Shown here: one piece after another, positions 1 to 7,339 of the stretch
Layout of the letters: each line of letters starts with the position of its first letter
Position numbering within the stretch: position 1 is the stretch's first letter
NCBI GenBank assembly: GCA_038323965.1
Contig: JBBQHM010000078.1
Location: 1-10,488 of the forward strand
Direction of reading: 5' to 3'
Length of the DNA stretch: 10,488 nucleotides
Source of the DNA: JBBQHM01 sp038323965
Lineage (GTDB): Bacteria; Verrucomicrobiota; Verrucomicrobiia; Chthoniobacterales; UBA10450
Made by a program: the position numbers and the translations under genes
Notes under the pieces: model-generated
What the model was told of the DNA's origin: nothing
The model's database searches: none
What the model saw: the letters and a program-made list of their open reading frames with translations, nothing else

Positions 1-30
1 TCTGAGACGACCAACCGTCGAAGGATGAGC

Positions 31-546
31 ATGAAGCCTTTGGATTGGGTGGAGTTTAAGTGGGACCTCGCATCCGCGCCCGCGGCGCAGGAGCCCCTGC
101 CCGAGCATTATCGCATTGCCGAGGCCACCGCGGAAGACGCGGAAGAAATTCGCAAAGTCGTTACCCGATCGTTAACGCTCGACCCGACCTGGAGCGCCGA
201 GCTGGATCGCGTGATCGATATTGTAGATGAATGGGTGAACCGTGCCTTCGCCGCCGGCCATCCCATCGCTCTGCGCCACGGCCAGCGCATCATCGGCTGC
301 GTGATGATTTCCGATGATCCCGCGTCGTCGAACAATCTCGCGCCCGGCCCCTGCGTTTCGATGGAGTATCGCAACCGGGGCTTCGGGACACAGTTGCTCG
401 CTGCCGCTCTTGAATTCTTGCGCGCGAAAAACGTCACGCAGGCGGTTGCCGCCACTCGCGCCAGCGCAAACGCAGCTCGATCGCTTTACGCGAAATTCGG
501 CGGAATCGCCGAAGTCGCAGACGCTGATCGTTTGCTGGCCGCCTGA
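31..546 (+). CDS. GNAT-family N-acetyltransferase
   Basis: Predicted acyl-CoA-dependent N-acetyltransferase of the GNAT fold; the acceptor substrate cannot be told from sequence. Numbered from an upstream ATG at 25, the fold runs from about residue 29 (YRIAEATAEDAEEIRKV, typical first strand and helix) to the end. The acetyl-CoA pyrophosphate loop is RNRGFGT at about 116-122, fitting the [RQ]xxGx[GA] signature, followed by helix LLAAALEFLR. The C-terminal part has the usual SANAARSLYAKFGG motif, here near 147-160. Length of 171-173 residues is normal for a single GNAT domain. I prefer the ATG at 31 over the one at 25 because AAGGA at 21-25 lies 5 bases before it, while it would abut or overlap the first ATG. 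It ends 13 bp from the convergent creD stop, with no convincing terminator between. Fold assignment is secure; role is unknown. Confidence 0.88.
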   Translation: MKPLDWVEFKWDLASAPAAQEPLPEHYRIAEATAEDAEEIRKVVTRSLTLDPTWSAELDRVIDIVDEWVNRAFAAGHPIALRHGQRIIGCVMISDDPASSNNLAPGPCVSMEYRNRGFGTQLLAAALEFLRAKNVTQAVAATRASANAARSLYAKFGGIAEVADADRLLAA

Positions 547-559
547 TCGAGCCCTCAGC

Positions 560-1963
560 TCAAGTCGCGTCCCGCGCGTACCAATCGATGCGGCGAGTCA
601 CATACATCACCACCGCGAGCAGGATGAACAGTGCGAGCGATCCCATGAGAAGCGCGTAATCCTGTTGCCGTAACGTAATGTAAAGAAAGGTGTAAACTCC
701 CGTGAGTCCCGCGCCGACCATGAACGTGCGCGCGCCGCCACCAAGGAAGAATCGGCAATACCAGGTGATGAGAATCGTAGATGCGACAGCCGCCATCACA
801 TACGCATAACTGAAGCCGAGGAACTCCGAGATCGAGAGCAGCAGGAGGTAGAACAAACAAAGGGCTGCGCCGACCGTGAGATATTGGAAAGGATGGATGC
901 GCTGCCGCGCCGTGACCTCGAACAGAAAAAATGTCGTGAACACCAGCACCAGGAACAGCACCCCATATTTGATCGAGCGTTCGACGTAGCGATAAGCGTC
1001 GAGCAGCGCCAGGAACTGCGTCCCGAAAAGTGAGGACGTCACCGCTGCTGTAGTAAATCGCTCGTTACCAGCACGGCTGGTCCAGGCCTGCGGATAATCG
1101 CGTCCGTAATACGAAATTTTCCAGCTCGCGTCGAACCCGGTCGACGTCACGTTTCTGGTGGCTGGAAGGAATGCTCCGTGGAACCCCGGATCGGGCCAGT
1201 TGGATTTTAATTCGGCGCGGTTCTGCACCCCGAAAGGGGCGAGGAAAATGCCGCCGCTGCCATTGACATCGAGCGCCATGGAATAATCCGTCGCAGCGCT
1301 CATCGGCTTATCGCTAGCCAGCAATGCGGTAGCGCCGGTCGTATAGCCCGGCACCTGCGATCCCGGCATTAACGGGCGCTTCGCCCCACCCCACTCCAGC
1401 ATCAACGCTTCCTGCGTCCCTCGCAGGTCGCTGACCGCGATCGTTATAAAGGCATCGCGCCATTGCACATCGCGCACATCAATCTTCAACGCGCCGAAAT
1501 CGGGCGGCGAAAACCTGCCGGACAGCTTTATCTGCGCCCGAAAAACCGCCGCATCGTAAATTCCGCGGTGCAGGGTCTGCGTCTGCACATCACCAGAAAT
1601 ATCGAGCGTCTCGGGAAGGAAATAGGCCGTGCCGATCGCAGATTCCTCCACTTCGCGCTTCTCGATTTTCCCGTCGAGCCCTGTGATCTCCTTCACCGTT
1701 TTGAATCGATACGCGTACGGGATTCCGAGCACAGGCCCGATGATGTTCTGCTCCTTGCCCCACTCCGAGGTGATGTTGTTCACCGCTTCGGTTCGCCGCA
1801 GCAGGCGGTCGCTCAGGACGCCTTCGATCATCGCCAGCGGGATAAGCATCACGAGAATTAATCCCCCGACGCCGATCAGTTTCATCAAAGTGCTGTGCCG
1901 CCGGCCAAACCATGGCTGCGAACGGGCCAAAGGCGGTGGTAGATTTACCGGCGAATTAACCAT
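560..1963 (-). CDS. creD: CreD-like inner membrane protein
   Basis: Homologue of CreD, the inner membrane protein of the E. coli CreBC regulon (colicin E2 tolerance, cell envelope integrity). Its biochemical role is unknown. Architecture matches the family: one N-terminal membrane segment (about residues 27-50, LILVMLIPLAMI), a large extracytoplasmic region of about 280 residues, then some five closely packed membrane segments from about 330 to 460. The family hallmark HPFQYLTVGAALCLFYLL followed by SEFLGFSYAY is clear. The ORF extends to a TTG at 2002, but I chose the ATG at 1963, which gives 467 residues (E. coli CreD is about 450) and a short polar N-terminus before the first membrane segment; an ATG at 1885 is also possible. 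No Shine-Dalgarno site is obvious. No creB or creC partner lies in the window, so its control here is unknown. It is divergent from the permease gene and convergent with the acetyltransferase. Confidence 0.9.
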   Translation of the reverse strand: MVNSPVNLPPPLARSQPWFGRRHSTLMKLIGVGGLILVMLIPLAMIEGVLSDRLLRRTEAVNNITSEWGKEQNIIGPVLGIPYAYRFKTVKEITGLDGKIEKREVEESAIGTAYFLPETLDISGDVQTQTLHRGIYDAAVFRAQIKLSGRFSPPDFGALKIDVRDVQWRDAFITIAVSDLRGTQEALMLEWGGAKRPLMPGSQVPGYTTGATALLASDKPMSAATDYSMALDVNGSGGIFLAPFGVQNRAELKSNWPDPGFHGAFLPATRNVTSTGFDASWKISYYGRDYPQAWTSRAGNERFTTAAVTSSLFGTQFLALLDAYRYVERSIKYGVLFLVLVFTTFFLFEVTARQRIHPFQYLTVGAALCLFYLLLLSISEFLGFSYAYVMAAVASTILITWYCRFFLGGGARTFMVGAGLTGVYTFLYITLRQQDYALLMGSLALFILLAVVMYVTRRIDWYARDAT

Positions 1964-2079
1964 CAAGAAAATGATGATTAAATTGCCCCGCCGCGGCAAC
2001 AAAATCCGCAGCGATGGGAGCGCTGGCTGGTCTGAGCGCGAAAAGTTGAATCCAAATCCCGGCGTTCAGCATCTTATGG

Positions 2080-4629
2080 ATGAGAATGATTAAAGATTTC
2101 AAATTTGCTTTCCGGCAGCTGCTCAAAACACCCGGATTTACCGGGGTGGCCCTCCTCACCCTCGCCCTCGCGATCGGAGTAAACTCCGCAATTTTTGCCC
2201 TCATCAACGGAGTCGTACTCCGCCCCATGATTCCCGTTCGGCCGCAGGAGGTCGTCAACGTTTACACCGCACGCCAGAATGCCTCTAAGGATTACCGGCA
2301 ATTTTCACATACTGAATATCGCGAGTTGCGCGAGAACGGTACGGCGCTGTTTGTTGATGTGGCGGCGCTCGAATTTGCCGTCGCCGGACTTGGTCGGGAT
2401 CACGATATGCGGCGAAGTTTCGCGTTCCTTACTTCCGAAAATTTCTTCTCGCTCATGGGCGTGAAACCGGCGATGGGCCGCTTTTACAGCGCTGAGGAAT
2501 GCAAGCCTAACGCCAACGTCCCCGTGGTGGTGACGAGCTACGACTACTGGAAGCGGATGGGCGGGAGTAAGAACTTTGTCGGCAGCATTCTGCAGATCAA
2601 TGGTCAGCCGTATACGGTGATCGGGGTTTCGCCGGAAGGTTTTAGCGGGGTCAGCGCGTTGATTTCGCCCGACGTCTGGCTACCGCTGGGTGTCCATTCG
2701 CAGCTTGGCTCGGCCTTCGGGGACGGTGAAGATCTCCATGACCTTTCCTTGCCAAAAAACTACGCGCTCAACGTCTCCGCGCGCCTGCGGAAAGGCGTCA
2801 CTTTCGAAAGCGCAAAAGCACAGCTGTCGGTGCTGACCAAACGCTTCAACGCAATTCAGCCGCCGGACGCGGAAGGGGCACGGGAACTGCAAATTTATCA
2901 TCCGTCGCGTTTCAGTATCAGTACGAGTCCGGAAAATGATGGACCGGTCACCATGATTGGGTTGCTGATGTTATGCATGTCAGGCGCGGTCCTCCTGATA
3001 GCCAGCCTGAACCTGGCGAACATGCTGCTGGCGCGGGGAACGGCTCGCGCCAAGGAAATTGCCGTTCGCCTCGCTCTGGGAGCGTCGCGCTGGAGGATTG
3101 TGCGACAGCTATTGTGCGAAGGACTTCTTCTCGCGGTATGTGGCGGCGCGGTCGGCCTGGTGCTCAGCGCCTGGTGCAATGATCTCCTGCTCCATTCGCT
3201 CGGGACTCTCCTCGGCTCGACTAACTCAACGGTCGTCGTTCACCTCGCACCGGACGCGATGGTCATTGCGGTGACGTTCCTGTTCTGCCTCGGAGCCACC
3301 ATGTTTTTCAGCCTCGGGCCGGCGCTGAAAGCAACGAGGACCGATCTGGTGAACGATTTGAAGCAGCAGGTCGGGGAACCGGCGCGGGTCGGACGTCTCA
3401 GCCGCTTTTTCGCGCCGAGGCATATCTCGGTAATGACGCAGATTTCGTTGTCGCTCGTTCTTCTTTTCGCAGCGGGACTTTTCCTCCGCGGCGCATTGGC
3501 CGCGAGTGGGTTGAATCCCGGATTCGTAGCGGCCGGCGATCTCGTCACGGAATTCGATTACTCGCTGATGAAGAAAGATCCGGCAGAAGCACGACGGATC
3601 ATGTTTGCGATGACGCAACGCGCGCGGGTGTTGCCCGGAGTTCAAAATGCGGCCCTCGGCACCATGTTGCCGTATGGAAATTTCACGAACACGCGACGTG
3701 TCATGCCAATCGGCCAGGCGTTACCGACTGACCCCAAAGCACCCGATCCGGGAGCGAGCGGACTGTTCACAGCGATTACGCCCGGCTACTTCGACACCAT
3801 CGGCGTAAAACTTTTACGCGGGCGAGATTTCACTCAGGCAGAGACAGAAAACAAGGATGGATCTCGCGTCGCGATTATTGACGAGGAAATGGCTAAGAAA
3901 ATCTTTCCGGAGGTCGACGCCGTGGGACAGCACGTCCGCTACACCCAGCCGCCACGCGACGGATCGCCTAACGATATCGAGATCGTCGGCGTCGTCAGCA
4001 AACACCTGCATGACGTGCAAAGCGACGAGGTGGTGCGACGACTATTTGTGCCGCTCGCGCAGTCCTACAGCGGTAATGTCTTCCTGCACGTCCGGTTGCA
4101 CACGAACGATCGGCGGGCCGTCGCCGCCTTCATCCCGACACTTCGGCAGACGCTGCGGAACGTCGATCCCGATGCCCCGATCCTGATCATGGCGCCGTGG
4201 AGCGACATGATGGAGAAGAGTGTTGGGCTTTTCATCGTGCGACTCGGCGCGATGATGTTCGGAGTATTCGGCGGAATCGCGCTCCTGCTCGCGGTGGTTG
4301 GCGTCTACGCGGTAAAAGCTTACGCCGTCGCCTGCCGAACTCGCGAGATCGGCATCCGGATGGCACTGGGCGCGCAGCGCGGCGACGTGTTCGGATTAAT
4401 CATGCGCCAGGGCGCGATGCAGACCGGCCTCGCGATTTTCGTCGGCGTCATGCTTGCCCTCGCGACCGGTCGAGTCCTCGCGCAAATCCTCTACCAAATC
4501 AGCGCGAGCGACCCCTTCGCATTAATCACAGCGAGCGCCCTGCTCGCGGCCGCCGCGCTTCTCGCCTGTTTCCTGCCAGCGCGCCGCGCCACGTATGTGA
4601 ACCCCATCACCGCATTGCGAACCGAATGA
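2080..4629 (+). CDS. ADOP-type duplicated ABC permease (MacB/FtsX-like)
   Basis: Large permease of 849 residues with two MacB/FtsX-like halves fused in one chain, the layout of the ADOP family (acidobacterial duplicated orphan permease), common in Acidobacteriota and also seen in Verrucomicrobiota. Each half has a membrane helix, a MacB_PCD-like periplasmic domain and a C-terminal FtsX membrane domain. Half one: helix at about 20-45, periplasmic domain to about 285, FtsX domain about 290-420 with AKEIAVRLALGASRWRIVRQ near 323-342. Half two: helix at about 448-475, periplasmic domain to about 715, FtsX domain to the end with REIGIRMALGAQ near 754-765. No ATP-binding subunit lies nearby, so the nucleotide-binding partner and the substrate are unknown. 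MacB relatives act in mechanotransmission or efflux across the envelope; applying that here is inference. ATGs at 2080 and 2086 are both usable, and neither has a strong ribosome site. Confidence 0.9.
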   Translation: MRMIKDFKFAFRQLLKTPGFTGVALLTLALAIGVNSAIFALINGVVLRPMIPVRPQEVVNVYTARQNASKDYRQFSHTEYRELRENGTALFVDVAALEFAVAGLGRDHDMRRSFAFLTSENFFSLMGVKPAMGRFYSAEECKPNANVPVVVTSYDYWKRMGGSKNFVGSILQINGQPYTVIGVSPEGFSGVSALISPDVWLPLGVHSQLGSAFGDGEDLHDLSLPKNYALNVSARLRKGVTFESAKAQLSVLTKRFNAIQPPDAEGARELQIYHPSRFSISTSPENDGPVTMIGLLMLCMSGAVLLIASLNLANMLLARGTARAKEIAVRLALGASRWRIVRQLLCEGLLLAVCGGAVGLVLSAWCNDLLLHSLGTLLGSTNSTVVVHLAPDAMVIAVTFLFCLGATMFFSLGPALKATRTDLVNDLKQQVGEPARVGRLSRFFAPRHISVMTQISLSLVLLFAAGLFLRGALAASGLNPGFVAAGDLVTEFDYSLMKKDPAEARRIMFAMTQRARVLPGVQNAALGTMLPYGNFTNTRRVMPIGQALPTDPKAPDPGASGLFTAITPGYFDTIGVKLLRGRDFTQAETENKDGSRVAIIDEEMAKKIFPEVDAVGQHVRYTQPPRDGSPNDIEIVGVVSKHLHDVQSDEVVRRLFVPLAQSYSGNVFLHVRLHTNDRRAVAAFIPTLRQTLRNVDPDAPILIMAPWSDMMEKSVGLFIVRLGAMMFGVFGGIALLLAVVGVYAVKAYAVACRTREIGIRMALGAQRGDVFGLIMRQGAMQTGLAIFVGVMLALATGRVLAQILYQISASDPFALITASALLAAAALLACFLPARRATYVNPITALRTE

Positions 4630-4635
4630 CCGAAG

Positions 4636-4708
<73 letters not shown>

Positions 4709-4744
4709 GTCACGAGTCGCGCCCGCATCTTCACGCGGACGCTC

Positions 4745-4772
4745 ACTATGCGCGAATCAAATTGCAGGGCAA
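4745..4772 (-). promoter_or_regulatory. possible promoter of tRNA-Phe
   Basis: On the minus strand TTGCCC (4772-4767) and CATAGT (4750-4745) are separated by 16 bases, each matching the sigma-70 boxes at 4 of 6 positions. They lie about 37 bases upstream of the mature tRNA 5' end, a reasonable leader for RNase P processing. Weak evidence; read-through from aat is the alternative. Confidence 0.25.
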
Positions 4773-4795
4773 GCGCTCCGCTCCTCCGGGTTCAA

Positions 4796-4869
4796 CTGTA
4801 TCGGCGCTCTGTGATCGCCGCATGGCACGGCCGTGTCGGCGCTTCGGCCTCCTAAAGAGGCCGCTACAG
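4796..4869. repeat. 74-bp palindromic element with terminal inverted repeats
   Basis: The left end CTGTATCGGC (4796-4805) and the right end GCCGCTACAG (4860-4869) are inverted copies matching at 9 of 10 bases. Inside are, in order: a 5-bp stem CGGCG/CGCCG (4802-4806 with 4816-4820), a perfect 10-bp palindrome CACGGCCGTG (4826-4835) close to the element's centre, and a perfect 7-bp stem CGGCCTC/GAGGCCG (4845-4851 with 4857-4863) around a CTAAA loop. Each arm is thus CTGTA plus a hairpin, arranged about a central palindrome. This is the plan of REP/BIME-like or miniature transposable elements. Whether it is dispersed in the genome cannot be seen from one copy. It fills half of the gap between tRNA-Phe and aat and overlaps the last codons of aat. 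Confidence 0.6.
4845..4863 (-). terminator. GC-rich hairpin abutting the aat stop codon
   Basis: Read on the minus strand, the aat TAG (4866-4864) is followed at once by CGGCCTC-TTTAG-GAGGCCG, a perfect 7-bp GC-rich stem with a 5-base loop. No U tract follows (next bases AAGCGCCG), so it is not a standard intrinsic terminator. It may protect the mRNA 3' end or help Rho-type termination. It is also one arm of the larger palindromic element, so the terminator role is only a possibility. Confidence 0.35.
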
Positions 4870-5469
4870 GAACACCCGCGGCAACTCGACCGCACGTTTG
4901 AGCATGCGCAGATATCGCGCTCGCGGAATCTCCGCCGCGCCGAACTGCAGGAGATGAGGCGTGAGCCACTGCGTATCGAGCAGCGCGAACTTCTTCGCTC
5001 GCATGCGTTCGACCAGCCCGACAAGTGCGATCTTGGATGCGTCGGTGACGCGGTGAAACATCGATTCACCGAAGAATGCGCCGCCGATGGCAACGCCATA
5101 CAATCCTCCGACGAGTTCGCCGTCCTGCCAGGCCTCGACCGAATGGGCGAAGCCCAGCTCGAAAAGCCGCACGTAACTCGCGACGATTTCCCGGTTGATC
5201 CAGGTGTCATCGCGTTTCGCGCACAAGCGCATGACTTCCTCGAAGCGCTGATCAATCCTAAGCTCGAACGCATTTTTCCTGAGCGCACGTTGCAGCCCGT
5301 GCGGAACATGAAATTCATCGAGCGGAATGACCGTGCGTGGATCGGGCGAGAACCACTGAATCTCGCCATCCTCCATCGCCATCGGGAACACGCCGAGCCG
5401 GTAGCCGTGCAGCAATAGTTCCGGCTCGATCATCGCGACACGATTGCCCGCGGAACGCGCCGTCGCCAT
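4864..5469 (-). CDS. aat: leucyl/phenylalanyl-tRNA--protein transferase
   Basis: Aat moves Leu or Phe from charged tRNA to the N-terminal Arg or Lys of proteins in the cytoplasm, creating a destabilising residue for the ClpS/ClpAP N-end-rule pathway. Family features are clear: ELLLHGYRLGVFPMA near the N-terminus, the WFSPDPRTVIPL block, WINREIVASYVRLFELGFAHSVE, then GELVGGLYGVAIGGAFFGESMF (GNAT-like core), and LLDTQWLTPHLLQFGAAEIPR near the C-terminus. The ORF opens at a TTG (5484). The ATG at 5469 gives 201 residues and has a weak AAGAAA upstream; the ATG at 5433 (MIEPELLL) gives 189 and starts just where homology does. E. coli Aat is about 234 residues, so this is a short version lacking the N-terminal extension. 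It is divergent from the lipoprotein-guaA unit and upstream of tRNA-Phe on the same strand. Its final Leu and stop codons lie in the palindromic element. Confidence 0.93.
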   Translation of the reverse strand: MATARSAGNRVAMIEPELLLHGYRLGVFPMAMEDGEIQWFSPDPRTVIPLDEFHVPHGLQRALRKNAFELRIDQRFEEVMRLCAKRDDTWINREIVASYVRLFELGFAHSVEAWQDGELVGGLYGVAIGGAFFGESMFHRVTDASKIALVGLVERMRAKKFALLDTQWLTPHLLQFGAAEIPRARYLRMLKRAVELPRVFL

Positions 5470-5478
5470 CCCATTTTC

Positions 5479-5512
5479 TTGCAATGCCGATGCGAATTCC
5501 TAATATGTGCGG
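5479..5512 (+). promoter_or_regulatory. promoter placed for a leaderless lipoprotein mRNA
   Basis: TTGCAA (5479-5484) and TAATAT (5501-5506) are 16 bases apart and match the sigma-70 boxes at 4 of 6 positions each. The ATG at 5513 falls 7 bases after the -10 box, exactly where transcription would be expected to begin, and there is no Shine-Dalgarno site. A leaderless mRNA is therefore plausible. The complementary TATTAG (5505-5500) could serve as a -10 box for aat on the other strand, so the region may be a shared divergent promoter. Confidence 0.4.
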
Positions 5513-5713
5513 ATGAAACGGCTGGCGATTCTTCTTCTCGCGACGGGCGCCATTTTTACGAGCTGTGCCGATCCCGATGAAGCGGTGACCGGCCAGGAGG
5601 TGCAGAATCGCCTCCAGCGCGGCATTACCGGCCAGGGTCAGCTCGGCCCGATCAACCGTGGCGAGCAGGAGACGACGGTGCCGCCAAACCAGGCTGACCA
5701 GCAGCATCCGTGA
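5513..5713 (+). CDS. small predicted lipoprotein, coupled to guaA
   Basis: A 66-residue protein of unknown function. It opens with a short lipoprotein signal: MKR, hydrophobic LAILLLATGAIF, then a lipobox-like TSC with Cys near residue 18 as the acylation site. The rest is polar, rich in Gln, Gly and Pro, with no recognisable domain and a low-complexity look. The ORF could open at a GTG (5507), but the ATG at 5513 gives a normal signal-peptide start and fits the promoter position. Its TGA overlaps the GTG of guaA in GTGA, so guaA is probably translated from the same mRNA by coupling. It has no evident link to purine synthesis and may simply act as a translated leader for guaA. The lipoprotein call rests on the signal and cysteine only. 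Confidence 0.65.
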   Translation: MKRLAILLLATGAIFTSCADPDEAVTGQEVQNRLQRGITGQGQLGPINRGEQETTVPPNQADQQHP

Positions 5714-7308
5714 AGAAGAGCGCGCCGACCGCACACTCGAAAATTCTCATCCTCGACTTCGGTTCGCAGTACACGCAGGTCATCGCCCGGCGAATCCGCG
5801 AGCTGCAGGTCTATTCGGAGGTCGGGAAATTTAACTTCAGCGCGGATGAAGTGCGCGCGCTGCAGCCGAACGGGATCATCCTCTCGGGCGGTCCCGCCAG
5901 CGTCTACGATAAAAGTGCTCCGCAGATTGATCCTGCATTGTTCTGCTTAGGCATACCGATCCTCGGGATTTGTTATGGCATGCAATTGATGGCCCATCAC
6001 CTCGGGGGCGCCGTCGAGTTCAGCGCGCGGCGCGAATACGGCGCCGGCATGTTGCACATCACGCCCGGCTCAAAACTCTTCGAAGGCGTCGGTGGTCAGA
6101 TCGACATCTGGAACAGTCATGGGGACAAAGTGACGGCGCTGCCCGCAGGTTTTCGCAGTGCGGCACAGACGGACAACTCGCCCTTCGCCGCCATCGAGGA
6201 TCCGCAGCGGCGACTCTACGGTTTGCAATTTCATCCGGAAGTCGTGCACACCCCGCGCGGCCGGGAAATTCTGCAAAATTTCGTCTATCACATTTGCGGC
6301 TGTGCCATGGACTGGACGATGGGCTCATTTATCGATGACGCCTGTGAGCGCGTGCGCCAGCAGGTCGGCGACAACAAGGTGGTGCTCGGTCTCAGCGGTG
6401 GGGTCGATTCCTCGGTCGTCGCTGCCTTATTGCATAAAGCGATCGGCGACCAGCTGACCTGCATTTTCGTTAACAACGGACTGTTGCGCGACCGTGAGGA
6501 AGAAGTCGTGCAGCGTGTTTTCGTCGAGAATTTCCACATTAAGCTCAAATACGTCGACGCGTCGGATCGGTTTCTGTCGAAGCTGCGCGGCGTGACCGAT
6601 CCCGAGACGAAGCGCAAGATCATCGGCAACGAATTCATCGCCGTGTTTGAAGACGCGATCCGCGAGCTCGCGTCCGACAATCAGCAATCAGCAATCAGCA
6701 ATCATAAATCCGAATACCGCTTTCTCGCACAGGGAACTTTGTATCCGGACGTCATCGAAAGCGTGGCGATCGACGGCAACCCCGCGTCGTTAATTAAGAG
6801 TCACCACAACGTCGGCGGGCTGCCGGAGAAAATGCACTTCGAATTGGTGGAACCGGTGCGGCAACTTTTTAAAGACGAAGTGCGCCAGGCCGGTTTACAG
6901 CTCGGGCTGCCGAAAGAAATTGTCCACCGCCAACCCTTTCCGGGACCGGGTCTGGCCGTAAGAATTCTGGGCGAAGTCACCCCGGAACGTCTTCGTATTC
7001 TGCGCGACGCCGACACCATCGTGACCAGCGAAATGGAAGCCGCGGATTGGTATTACAAAGTTTGGCAATCGTTCGCCGTCCTGCTGCCCGTGCAATCGGT
7101 GGGCGTCATGGGCGACCAGCGCACGTACGAGAACACGATCGCACTTCGCATCGTCGAGAGTCAGGATGGAATGACGGCTGACTGGGTCCGCATTCCCTAT
7201 GAGCTGCTGGCGCGAATCTCGACCCGCATCAGCAACGAGGTCACCGGTGTGAACCGCGTCTGCTATGACATCTCGAGCAAGCCGCCGAGCACAATCGAGT
7301 GGGAATGA
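5710..7308 (+). CDS. guaA: GMP synthase (glutamine-hydrolysing)
   Basis: Catalyses the last step of GMP synthesis: XMP + ATP + Gln gives GMP, in the cytoplasm. The 532-residue chain has the full three-part layout. The class I glutamine amidotransferase domain (about 10-195) has its nucleophile Cys88 in GICYGMQ and the His175/Glu177 pair in QFHPEV. The ATP pyrophosphatase domain has the P-loop SGGVDS at 229-234. The C-terminal dimerisation domain carries HHNVGGLPE, RQPFPGPGLAVRILGEV and the typical end SKPPSTIEWE. The start is a GTG inside the GTGA overlap with the lipoprotein gene; the next residues (KKSAPTAHSKILILDFGSQYTQ) match a normal GuaA N-terminus. Oddity: residues about 323-332, before YRFLAQGTLYPDVIES, are an insertion relative to E. 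coli GuaA encoded by four CAATCAG heptamers. All catalytic residues remain, so the enzyme should be active. Confidence 0.97.
   Translation: MKKSAPTAHSKILILDFGSQYTQVIARRIRELQVYSEVGKFNFSADEVRALQPNGIILSGGPASVYDKSAPQIDPALFCLGIPILGICYGMQLMAHHLGGAVEFSARREYGAGMLHITPGSKLFEGVGGQIDIWNSHGDKVTALPAGFRSAAQTDNSPFAAIEDPQRRLYGLQFHPEVVHTPRGREILQNFVYHICGCAMDWTMGSFIDDACERVRQQVGDNKVVLGLSGGVDSSVVAALLHKAIGDQLTCIFVNNGLLRDREEEVVQRVFVENFHIKLKYVDASDRFLSKLRGVTDPETKRKIIGNEFIAVFEDAIRELASDNQQSAISNHKSEYRFLAQGTLYPDVIESVAIDGNPASLIKSHHNVGGLPEKMHFELVEPVRQLFKDEVRQAGLQLGLPKEIVHRQPFPGPGLAVRILGEVTPERLRILRDADTIVTSEMEAADWYYKVWQSFAVLLPVQSVGVMGDQRTYENTIALRIVESQDGMTADWVRIPYELLARISTRISNEVTGVNRVCYDISSKPPSTIEWE
6678..6705 (+). repeat. CAATCAG heptamer array inside guaA
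   Basis: Four head-to-tail heptamers: three perfect CAATCAG units (6678-6684, 6685-6691, 6692-6698) and one CAATCAT (6699-6705). The 28-bp array is not a multiple of three, yet the reading frame is kept. It encodes most of the stretch DNQQSAISNH in a loop of the ATP pyrophosphatase domain. It resembles the short tandemly repeated repetitive sequences (heptamers) known from cyanobacteria, though that comparison concerns form only. Confidence 0.85.
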
Positions 7309-7339
7309 CTCGCACTTTGGAGCGCGAGCTTGCGGAAAC

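Noticed and set aside
547..561. Short inverted repeat GAGC/GCTC between the acetyltransferase and creD stops
   Set aside because: Four base pairs only, no U tract; not a credible bidirectional terminator.
555..860. Minus-strand ORF overlapping the creD 3' end
   Set aside because: Alternative frame of creD. The membrane helices and CreD signature are in the other frame.
1983..1999. Small hairpin TTGCC/GGCAA in the creD-permease gap
   Set aside because: Five base pairs around a 7-base loop, not placed at an operator or terminator position that I can justify, and common by chance in GC-rich DNA.
4746..5369. Second minus-strand ORF of 207 codons overlapping aat
   Set aside because: It lies in another frame of aat, is Arg/Ser/Cys-rich and shows no family motif. 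The aat frame has clear homology.
7309..7328. Possible guaA terminator, stem CTCGC/GCGAG
   Set aside because: Only a 5-bp stem with a 10-base loop and no U tract; too weak to call.
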